NCBI GenBank assembly: GCA_964023205.1 | Contig: OZ026847.1 | Coordinates: forward strand, 34,723,913-34,787,912 | DNA: 64,000 nt | Source of the DNA: Lutraria lutraria | Lineage: Eukaryota; Mollusca; Bivalvia; Venerida; Mactridae | Direction of reading: 5' to 3' | Part shown: in pieces, positions 37,501 to 49,500 of the stretch | How the letters are laid out: each line of letters begins with the position of its first letter | Position numbering within the stretch: position 1 is the first letter of the stretch | The notes under the pieces: generated by a model | What the model was told of the DNA's origin: nothing | Databases searched by the model: none | The model's input: only the letters and a program-made list of their open reading frames with translations | Position numbers and translations under genes: made by a program

Positions 37501-40500
37501 AAGGGGTTTCAAGACAGCCTGTCTTGATAAGGTAGACAAGGATAGGGGTGAAAAACGGCACAATGGAGTGTCTGGTGAACTTCTTGAACTGGGAGATGAT
37601 CTCAAACTTCTAGAACTGTGAGATGATCTACTGGATGAACTCCTAGATGAATTTCTTGAAGAACTCAAACTACTTGGCCCACTGCTTGAAGAACTACTTG
37701 GTGAACTTCTAGAATAACTTAAACTGCTTGGCCCACTGCTTGAATAACTCAAACTGCTTGGCGAACTTCTAGATAAACTGCTTGGCCCACTGCTTGAATA
37801 ACTTCTTGAAGAACTCAAACTGTTTGGTTCACTTCTAGATGAACTTCTTGAACTTCTAGATGAACTGCTTGGTCCACTTCTAGATAAACTTCTAGATGAA
37901 CTTCTTAAACTTTTAGGTGTGCTAAAACTGTTTGATCCACTTCTAGAAGAATTTTGAGATGAGCTTTTAGATGAATTTCTAGATGAGCTAAAGCTCAAAC
38001 TACTCACAGGACTGATAGGAGACCATTGTAACTTACTGATTGGAGTTACAGCCATAGAGGGTGTTGAAGTGGTTTGCTTTCGACGACGGAGAGTAATAAA
38101 ACGTTCATTGATCTTGGCAGGCGATTTTCTAGCTTTTTTAGCTGGAGCTTTTCTAGGTTTTCTAGCAGGCGATTTTCTAGCTTTTTTAGCTGGAGCTTTT
38201 CTAGGTTTTCTAGCAGGCGCTTTTCTGGCTTTTTTAGCTGGAGATTTTACAAATTTGCGAATCGTCTTTTGACCATTCCATCGGAGTAAACTTCGTATCA
38301 TGACTCCACCAAGAAATCCACCTCCTCCTGGTTTCAATATGAGTTGACGTTTAGTATCCATGTCCACTTGATCATCTCCCAGCTGCTCTAATTCATGCTG
38401 ATGTTTTTGCATAAAGTTTTGTGTTTGTTTAGGTAGCACAATTTTCTTTTTTAAAATCACCTTTGCTGCTAAGGTGAACCACTTGAGCATTTCTTTTAAT
38501 CCAGACCTTAGCATTTGCTCCCGTACAGTAGGGTCTCGTTCCTGACCCAAATGTTCTAACGATTGAGCTATGGCTGTGGCTGACATGATGACTGAATGAT
38601 CTTATATGAGTAAACGATGTTTATATATACACAACTGGCCCACGTTTTTCTCCAGTGATCCAGTGATGAAAAATATCTGTTCTTAACCGATAACTGTCTG
38701 GTGTTTGAGGGTGAAAGTCAATCACTAAATACCCATGAGGTGTAGAGATAGCATCTTGATAAGCGGGTAACAAGTGTGGCAATTGAATTTGATTCGCCAA
38801 CACTTTGATTTGTCCTTTATCTCTTGTGTTTTGAAATAAGATCATGTAATGTGCATTTAAACTCAGGGTACGACTGGCTTTCGATTGTTGAAACATGTTT
38901 TGTGTAATGTAGATCACACTAGCATTACGATGGTGACCTTTTCGTGTAAACCATAATTTGATTTTCTCTTCATCTTTATCACCAAGCATGTCATCAAATA
39001 TAATTAAATGAGGAATGGATGTATCCTCTACTATCTCTTCATCCTCGTCAGGTATCCCCTGTATGAACCGAATACTAGGTTCTTGTTCTTGTAATTGTGC
39101 ATAGGCTACTTGCCATTCTTTGTAACACCATACAATACGCTCTGGTACTACTTGAAACAAATCTGATTTGTATTCCAACACCTTTTTTACAAATTGTGTT
39201 TTACCAGAGCCACTAGGGCCTGAGATAAACATATTGCAAGGATGCTTAAAAAGTAAACTGGACTCCATGACGTGAAAATCACAACTAACACTATTGGAAG
39301 AAAAACATTTTATTTATTTGTGTAACAAGTTTATGTATGAGTACAAGAATAATCACAACAAGAACAACACATGTCATGTAATGGTAACAACAGTTTGTCA
39401 GAAAATTCAAACACACATTCTGAATGTCCAAATTGACTCAGAAATGTTAACACAGAGTCATTGTTCACCACCTGTTTGAACCAATCCGTTTCACTCAAGT
39501 CCATGGGTACTGATTGTTTATAAAATGAATTCATCACATGAAGTCCATGTTTCATTTCTTCAAACATGTCTGGTGTACTCAACTGTTGTCGAATCCATTC
39601 CAGAGAATGATGACCTTCAGGTATCTTCATACGATAAGCAAATACCAATGCTTTTCTCAACAGGGTATGGTTCATAATATCAAACTGTTCCATTCTTGAA
39701 TCGTGTGAATCACTCTATCGTTACATACATAAGTATTCCAATCGTCTCGATGGATAGCTTTCAAGTCTAAGTGTGCACTGATCATAGCATCACGAATCAT
39801 CTGTCTAAATAGTTCAAACGTGTGAGGATTCAGAATCCACGCGCGAATGTCCTTGACCTTGACAAGGTCATCTTGTACAATACTGTATAACGTATCCGTA
39901 TACAGCTCAAAATCCAAAATGTAATATAAACTAATAAATCGTCTAGATGGTTTAACCATAATTGAATATTTCCTGAACAAATCACTATTCTAGGTCGATT
40001 CGCATGAACGGCTTCAATCTCGTCTTTGACTTCTCTTAAGCGATGCCTTAATTTATAGAACACGGCACGATACTGTAGAATATGAATAACATGAGTGAAC
40101 GGTACCTGTCTCTTAAATACCATGATACCACGTATTTTAAACTGTGAATACGGACGCCATCCGGGGTGAGATCTCCCATTGTCCTCTTCAGCCATACTGA
40201 ACCATATCACATTGGGGGTAGAACGAAAATTGTTAGCTAAGGCAGATACGTCGCTCAAATTAGCATCGTGGATTAAAAAATCCCATGTCGTAGATAACAT
40301 ACGATCTAAGCTTTGTTGTACCACATTCAGTTTTCGTAGAATCGGTAATTTTTGGTTGAATGACAAGTCCTGGCGATCACCTACATCCTTCAACAGTCTC
40401 TCTATCCGTCGATGATTTGTATGTTGTAAGCTATGTATAGCATTATGAGTAGCCCATGTGTGCACTAACTCCATCTTCCATGTTTTAGCGTTAGCCCATA

Positions 40501-43500
40501 TGACATAACGATAAATTTTAAGTCTCAGCTCTATCGGTAGTAAGGGTATCCAATCCATGTCTTTATGAATAATGAATTTTAGATGACTTGTTCTAGGCCA
40601 AAAGGTATCCTAAAAGGTCAAGGTCAGTCATGTAGATAACCATAAGGCACAGTCATATGATTCTCGACCACAATACGTTTGGTATATACCGAACGAAATG
40701 TTTTGACTTGTTTCTCACTGGTCACGGTTCTGTCCTTATGACGTTTTATCCGAGAAGCATATTCAACTACGGTCGAATAATTATGTCTGTCTTTCACACA
40801 ATCCACCATCGTATTGAAATTCACTTGTTGAGTGGCATTGTAGTCTAACGTAATGCCTTTCACTTTGCATGTTTGATGGAGTTCACCGTTTTCAATGTAT
40901 TCATAGCCATAGTTCTTTGGACCTAAAGCGACCCTTTGGTACCTCATCTGTCCATTTTCCCAATCGACTGGAGATAATAGGAACATTATAGCCATCAGGG
41001 TCATGAATGTACATACAACTGTCTGTGTCAAAATACAGTACTCTCTTTCCTAGAGGTTCAAGCACTTTGTACAGTTCTAATCGAGCATAAGCCGTCACAA
41101 ATGAAGCCACCACAGGATTGGCTGATGAATGAGGGTCTGCTTTGTCCGATTCATCAGTATAATTCATTAACATGAATTCATCATGATCAAAACACTCTGC
41201 ATATTTCACAGACTTTTTAGGATCGTTCAGTATTCCGTAGAACTGGTCCAATCGATGAACATACTCTGTTTTAGGCAAGAGGTTAGTTTGAGCATTTTTA
41301 CCCCAGAGACAATTCAGCATGGTTTTGGCAAAAGCTCGTTTTCCTGGATTTTTCTCCACCTGTTGCAAACGAATTCCTTCTGCTTCAAAATAATCCTGTT
41401 TAAATTTATCTTGAGCCTCTTCCGTATCCACCCCTGGAGGATATCCACTAGCCTCTTGTTTCATTTTCAAGTATTTATCAATGTATTGCCGATAGACGTC
41501 CGTACTCCATTCATCCCAGTGCCATACATGATACACTTTTGATACTTGATAGCCTAAAGCAATAGCTTTAGCCAATTCAACATGAGTCCATGTGCCATAC
41601 AAGAACCGTTCATACGGGGAATGTGTACAATAATCCATCTCCTTCTCAGCACAGGTACGGCATAACGTAAACACCATTTTACTATTACAGTGTATGGGTA
41701 AGACAGGCATCCATAAATCTTGCGGGGGTAGAACACGACATTTAATCAGTCCTTTGTATTTCTCAATATGCTGTTGATCAATTTGTTCTTGACTCATGAT
41801 CACTGGATGACCTATCGGATAAGCCCTGTACTTGTTCACATACGGATAGAGAGAACAAATATCCACATATTTGATTTCTTGGTCATTGTCTACTTCATGA
41901 TACAGTCGAACGGCATTCGTACGACCTCCGAACAAAGCTTCCCTGGGTTGAATCGGGCCTTGACCATGATAGAATCGTTCCACTCTTGTCTTATAGGCAG
42001 GATCCTTTTGACAACGCTGATCAAATTCACATTCCCACATGACCACAACAGGATACCCCTGTTCTTTCAAAGACTCCAGTCGCTTATACGTATCGTGATA
42101 GGCCTGTTGCATGGTTCTCAAAGTATACGGATTGATGGTACTTCGGTTAGGAAAACAGGTGGGGCATCCATGGTACCAACATCCCATGAATTCATACACG
42201 GTGTTGGTCTCTTGACAATAGCCATCCACGTAATAAGGTCCAATTTTGACTTCGCCTTTGTTATTCAAGGCATGCCGAATATGTATCTCTTCGGTGACAG
42301 CCATCATTTGTAGCCAACGTATGCCTTTCATGGAATACCGGGTTTTATTGGGATACCCGGCATCCGAAATCACGGCTAAACTATGAGGTGGCATGGAATT
42401 TTTGCGCCAGGCTTTGTTACACACTTGAGCTAATGTGGTAGCTTCAGTAAATGGATCTATTTGATCACTGTCCAATAATTGTTGACGAAATTCTCCACAC
42501 CCGCGTCTTAAAATGTCCACATCCGATTGACAGTATTTCTCCATTTCCTTTTGAAAATCAAATACGTCACCTTTTCTTTCATTGTACCAGGTTAAAAACT
42601 CTTCACGTCGCTCTGGTTTCATACTATCCGGTTTGTAAAAGTGTAGCGGTAAATAAGGTCCCACATAATCTTGATACGCCAAGGTGTTTGCATAGAATGG
42701 AAACCATCCTTTGGCTAACTCGGTCAGTCCAAATGTATTGGGAAAATAGGAGAGAGGCATACTCAGGAAACTGAGGGAGTCAATCATGCGTATTCCATGC
42801 ACTCTCAATTGAATGATTTTACTACCATTCATAATCAACTGGGGTTTCGCCGTCCCCTGAGTGACCACATATCTAAGAATAAACTGAGCGTCATAGCCTT
42901 GAGCATTGTGGGCTATCACTGTCGATCCTCGATGGGTAGGGAGGAATAGCCAAGTACAGAATTGTTGTAACGTATTTTCACCACGGAATGTCATTTGTCT
43001 GGCTTCATTCACCTCTTCACAATACTCACATGGAGCTTTCACTGACTTACACATACAGTCACCACAAGCACGTTGAGCCACACAAAAATTAGGGATATGT
43101 TCTCCAGAATCAAAACGACATTCAAAATCAAAAAAGATGAATGGTACTTCTGGTTGTTTTCTATTGGGTGGTTCATACGTTGGAATGTAACAGTCATGAT
43201 CTGGTCCTACTATGGCTTTACAACACCTACATTTCTTTGTCCCTGGGCAAACGTGATTCCGTTTCGTTTCAATCACCTTTTGTCCACATTTCTTACAATT
43301 CCATACGGATTCACAAATGGTTTTACGTTGTTTTCCCGTTTTTGTTTTATGATTGTCAAAACATGCCTGACTCTGGAATAGGCGACGACAATCCGGACAT
43401 CTTATAGATTGTCCTGCTGGGCACAGGGTGTGAGCATAACACTGACAAATATGGCTACACTGGTGTCCTTCACGGTGATCATAACCGACATCAAACCATT

Positions 43501-46500
43501 CACAATAATAACCCCGTCCGAGAAATCCGGTAATGGATACGATACAGTCATAATGATTATCATGGTGAAAGATATGAATCACACGACTTTTTTCAGTCAG
43601 AGCAGGTGGTTTGAATAACAATTCACTTCCATAATGTTGTGGATGAATTTTAATCACATAGCTGGGATAGAGATAGTCCTGTAGTTTTTGGTATTCTTCT
43701 ATACCACACGACTGATCCGATGAAATACCCACTTGCTTTAATAATGCTTCAGCTTCGTATTTTTGAAGCTTTTTCTTAGACTGGCGTATAAGATGCCATC
43801 GTTTTTTCCATTGCGGGGTTTGATTTTCATCCACTTTGCACTGTCCCACTACAATCGATCTAGCTAAACACATAGAGTCCTTACTATTGTCAATACACAC
43901 AACACTTGTCTTTGACTTTCGCATACTGAATAAGTTTGGTGCTTTAAACGTTTTCTTTCCGGATCCCTGTGGCATAGCAATATGCATAATTTCCATCTGT
44001 GCCGCCCCATCATGAATTTTAAATTGACGGTTACTTTGTGCCACACGTTCAATTTCATCCAACACCGTATCTCCACTAATAAGAGATGCCCTATTAAACG
44101 GAACATGTATTCCAAAGTCCAAATCAGGATGTAGAATAGATACTCGAACTCGATCATTCGATCTCACTTCACATCTCTTGTAGAGCTGATCCATCATATC
44201 ATTAAACAACCTGTTTGTAAATTCAAACGATTGATTATACGGCTGAAATGTCACATCATATACTCTAGATTGAGTCTTGAATTTCCTTGACTTTCTTTCC
44301 ATGCGTGACTGTATGTCATAATAGTCGCGCACAGGCTCAAACTTGCTTCGTTTAGTTGGAGGTTCATCCTCACCACTAGTACTGTCGGTATCTGACATGA
44401 TTATGATCTTAAAACTTCTCCGCCGTTTTTTATAGTTGTATCAAGTTCAAGGTCATAACGCGTGACACTCTATAAAAGACGTACGCTCCGTCAGTTTTTT
44501 ATCATTTCAACATGAGCGATCCTAAAATGAACCAAGTTGAAGAGAACCGAGATCAAACTTTGATGTATTCATTAAAGAAAAAAATTAAAGAGCTCAACAA
44601 CTTAGCGGATCAGCTCTGTGGACAGAAAAATGTAACATGGGATCATATCAAGTGTTATCGTTGTGGAAAGAAAGGACATTATTCTACCAGCTGTACGGAA
44701 CCCTTCAACAATGAATGCTTTTATTGTCATGAACAAGGACATTTCATCGCAGACTGTCCTAAGAAACAAGGTGAACAGGTCGATCTACAGGACGCAGAAC
44801 AGAGTAAGAAAAAACGTAAATACAAAAAGAATCCAACAAAAACTGTGAGTGACTTTGTGTAATCCGGACAATGTGTTGGACAATGTGTTGGACAATTGTG
44901 TATAGACTTAAATTGGAGACTAAGTGAGTTGTATTGTGTTGTACTTTGTTGTACTTTGTTACTCAGAATGTTTTCAAAAATAAAATGATAGACAATGTAA
45001 TATGCTTTTGTCTTTGCTTGAGATATAAAACGAATCTAACACATATGGTGGCCCTAATAAGGGCCGTTGGGTAATTCATTGCATTTCTGCAAGAAATAAG
45101 TACCGCCAATAGTTGGCTCTCAAATCCTCATCATAAAAGACGGAAAGGTCAGGGTATAAATTACCCATCTTGATATCCATCTTCACTTCTACACACACAT
45201 CTTGGAATTCAGACAAGTCTGGGTACAAATTACCCATCTTGACCACCCAAACATCTTCTTGTAACTCATCAGGTTCATCAGAAGAACTTTTCAAGCAGTT
45301 GCCCATGTTGAATCATGAAACATAAATGAGCTATGGAACATGAGAAAAACACTGACCTAGAACAGACCAATGAAATGCCAGTAAAATAGACCAATGAAAT
45401 ACCGTTAAAATGGACCAATCAGAGTCCTTGTATCATAGTCAGTGAGTGACCTTGCCTTGATCTAATTTCATTCTGTATCAAGATGTCTCAACGTACAGTC
45501 AACATTATTAAGAGAAAATATGCTGCCTTAGGGCGGTATATTGAACAACTGGAGATGCAGTTAGAAGAGTTGAGGCTAGAGGTAAAAGAGCTGAGAGAGG
45601 GGAAGAAGTTTGTAGAGGAGGTTGTGGTCAGCTCTGGGGAAGAGGACTGGGGGGATACCCCTCAAGAATCAACCCCAGAGAACTGGGAAGATGAACTGGT
45701 AGAGGTTCCTTCGAACCTCTACCAACCCACACCGGACCCCAAGGATGTCCAGAAATGGGACAAGTGGTGTCCCGCTTGTATGGGGAGATGCGGTCAACGC
45801 CATTAATCCCCATACAAGCACCAACGGTCCTTTTCAGGACCACCAACGGCCCTTTTCAGGGCCCCCCATACAATTCAGAAAGAATCACTCTCATATTGTC
45901 AATATTATCATACTTTACTATTTACTACTATATTTACATTCCTATTTGATGACGTCAAATCATGACGTCATTTATAAACTTAATATGCTGGTATGTGGAT
46001 GGTGTGGGGTAAGTGTACGTTATTTTTTCTATAAACATTATAACATTTTTTCCTACAAAGTGCTGTGATAGTATGATGTGTACAATCATTTTCAACAAAT
46101 GTATACAGTATTCAAATTGCTGTGATTGTATGATGTGTACAATCATTTTCAACAAATGTATGCAAAGTGCTGTGATGTACAAAGTATTTCCCACAAAGTG
46201 CTGTGATAGTATATATTAAGTGTACAGTATTCAAATTGCTGTGATAGTATATATTAAGTGTACAGTCTGTAAATTGCTGTGATAGTATAACGTGTACAAA
46301 GCATTTCCTACAAATATAAGTGCTGTGATAGTATGATGTATTTTCTACAAAGTGCTGTGATTGTATGATGTGTACAAAGTATTCCCACAAATATAAGTGC
46401 TGTGATTTTATGATGTATTTTTCTACAAAGTATAACAGTGATACAATATAACCTTGAATTTGACACAACCTTGACGTGTCAAACACTTGTTCAAAAAAAA

Positions 46501-49500
46501 AACTTGAAGTGTCACACTTATTAAAGACAAAAAAAATTGAAGTGTCACACGTATTCAAAAAAAAACTTCTCACAATTGACCTTGACCTAATAGAACACTG
46601 GCGCGTGCAGGCAAAAAGTATAAATACCCCCGGCGCAGACACTATTTTTTCATTATCTAGCATGGATTCCTTCAACATGCCATACGATATATTGAGAGAA
46701 GCACTAGAATCATCTGAGTTGATAGACCCGAATGCGGGTATGCATTACAACCAACAGAAGTACAACCAGCCAAAGTACGGTCAACTACAGTATAGGCAGC
46801 CACAGTACAGCCAATACAGTCAACCACTGTACAGCCAATACAGTCAACAGTCCATGGTAGATGTACAGCCCCCCATGGTAGATGTACAGCCAATACAACC
46901 CATGGTAGATGTACAGCCTATGGTAGATGTACAACCCACTATGACGAATACACAACCTATACAGCCTATGGCGAATACACAGCCTATACAGCCTATGGCG
47001 AATACACAGCCTATACAACCTATGGCGAATACACAGCCTATACAGCCTATGGCGAATACACAGCCTATACAGTCTATGGCGAATACACAGCTTATGACGG
47101 ATAAACAGTCTAATACAATGGGTGATACAAAGCCTACAACGGGATTGTCTGTTCTACAAGGTATCAAGGAAGAAATGGTACAGATGAATCAAGTCATGCA
47201 AGAGATGGTCAGACTCATGAAGAATCAAGAAGTACGGTTTAAGCCACAAGAAATGATTGTACCTGTACAGTTTATGTATGATTCAAAGAAACGAAAACAT
47301 GAGCATGAGAAAAAGAAACCGGAGCATGACAAAAAGAAACCGGAGATGACAGAAACGAAGAAACGAAAACATGACCTTGAGAAACAACCTCGGGGCAAGT
47401 ATGGTAAAGAAATAAAGAAATAAAAATCCGACTAACAGCTACCAACCACGACCAACGGTCCTTTTCAGGACCACCAACGGCCCTTTTCAGGGCCACCATG
47501 TCTTTTCGAAAGAAAATTCTCTCATTGTCTCAAATAAATATTTAGTCTATACACACACATACACACACAGTACCCAGAACATTCCTAAAATTATTTTGAA
47601 AATATTGATTTCCAATTTGTCACAATTTGTCCTAATTTGTCACAATTTGTCCTCATTTGTCCCCATTTTGTAAAACTTCTGGCACCGACCTTACTCTATT
47701 TACTCTATATTCTATATGGTGCCAGGAGGTATGGGTGCCAGAAGGCATTGGTGCCAGAGGGCATTGGTGCCAGGGTATCGCCTTATACTACTCCTGAGAA
47801 ATAAGTGCTGTGCTGACTCCTTATTTCTTTCTTTATAACGCATAATGCAGGCCCGGCTTTAAATGAACACAGATATCCATTCACACAAACTTGTTCCAGC
47901 AAATCACGAACTGTTTACAGAATACAAACAAGGAACGGAAGGAATCGCATATTAATTAAAACACAATCAGGCGGGCGATTAAAGTCCACTTGAAGCCAAA
48001 AGCTGATTAAATGTTGTAGAAATGCTGACATTGGATTTATACTCATGATATACTGTTATCTAAGATCAATATAGATTTTTTACGCAGCAATATCACGTAC
48101 TAATTGGGTATTGTAATATTCTCTTAACTGATATGTGATGTCACATTATTTTCAGCAAACAAACAAGTCAAAGTGCAGATAAACATACACGTGGTGTCCA
48201 TGTACTCCATAAGCGAGGCTAATATGGTAACTATACATTTTTAGTGCATACTAGGCCTAAAGTTAAAGATAAAATTTCTTTTACTTAGCGTCATCCGGCA
48301 CCGACCAGCCAAGTTTGCTGAGCGGTTAGAACGCCAGACCGTGACACGTGTTCTTTGATTCCCAGACAAACACACGCTTCTCATGGACTATATGACTGAA
48401 TACATTACATTCAATATCTCTTGTCTCCTGGACTATATGACTGAATACATTACATTCAATATCTCTTGTCTCCTGGACTATATGACTGAATACATTACAT
48501 TCAATATCTCTTGTCTCCTGGACTATATGACTGAATACATTACATACAATATCTCTTGTCTCCTGGACTATATGACTGAATACATTACAATCAATATCTC
48601 TTGTCTCCTGGACTATATGACTGAATACATTACATTCAATATCACTTGTCTCCTGGACTATATGACTGACTACATTACATTCAATATCTCTTGTCTCCTG
48701 GACTATATGACTGAATACATTACATTCAATATCTCTTGTCTCCTGGACTATATGACTGAATACATTACATTCAATATCTCTTGTGTCCTGTACTATATGA
48801 CTGAATACATTACATTCAATATCTCTTGTCTCCTGTACTATATGACTGAATACATTACATTCAATATCTCTTGTCTCCTGTACTATATGACTGAATACAT
48901 TACATTCAATATCTCTTGTGTCCTGGACTATATGACTGAATACATTACATTCAATATCTCTTGTCTCCTGGACTATATGACTGAATACATTACATACAAT
49001 ATCTCTTGTCTCCTGGACTATATGACTGACTACATTACATTCAATATCTCTTGTCTCCTGGACTATATGACTGAATACATTACATTCAATATCTCTTGTC
49101 TCATGGACTATATGACTGAATACATTACATTCAATATCTCTTGTCTCCTGGACTATATGACTGACTACATTACATTCAATATCTCTTGTGTCCTGGACTA
49201 TATGACTGAATACATTACATTCAATATCACTTGTCTCCTGGACTATATGACTGAATACATTACATACAATATCTCTTGTCTCCTGGACTATATGACTGAC
49301 TACATTACATTCAATATCTCTTGTGTCCTGGACTATATGACTGAATACATTACATTCAATATCACTTGTCTCCTGGACTATATGACTGAATACATTACAT
49401 TCAATATCTCTTGTCTCCTGGACTATATGACTGAATACATTACATTCAATATCTCTTGTCTCCTGGACTATATGACTGAATACATTACATTCAATATCTC

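Larger units (their letters stand above)
30366..47792. mobile_element. Polinton/Maverick element, complete, 17.4 kb
   Basis: Bounded by inverted repeats starting AGTAGTATAAGG and by the perfect duplication CCTGAG. Length 17,427 bp is typical. It encodes protein-primed DNA polymerase B, integrase, packaging ATPase, adenovirus-type protease, major capsid protein and a penton-like protein, plus about a dozen accessory genes. Most genes are on the minus strand between 30685 and 44398; the right arm has three plus-strand genes and one minus-strand gene. The terminal repeats are almost identical in their outer 225 bp, so insertion looks fairly recent. The only obvious break is a frameshift near the polymerase C terminus. 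It occupies intron 2 of the receptor gene. Confidence 0.96.

Noticed and set aside
41768..43618. Plus-strand ORFs of 70-181 residues
   Set aside because: Shadows of the polymerase gene on the other strand; no domain features.
46476..46661. N-terminal extension of the Pro/Gln-rich protein
   Set aside because: It lies upstream of the TATA box at 46619 and in A-rich tandem repeats.
46112..47167. Minus-strand ORFs of 73-188 residues opposite the repeats and the Pro/Gln gene
   Set aside because: They read the tandem repeats antisense and lack plausible composition.
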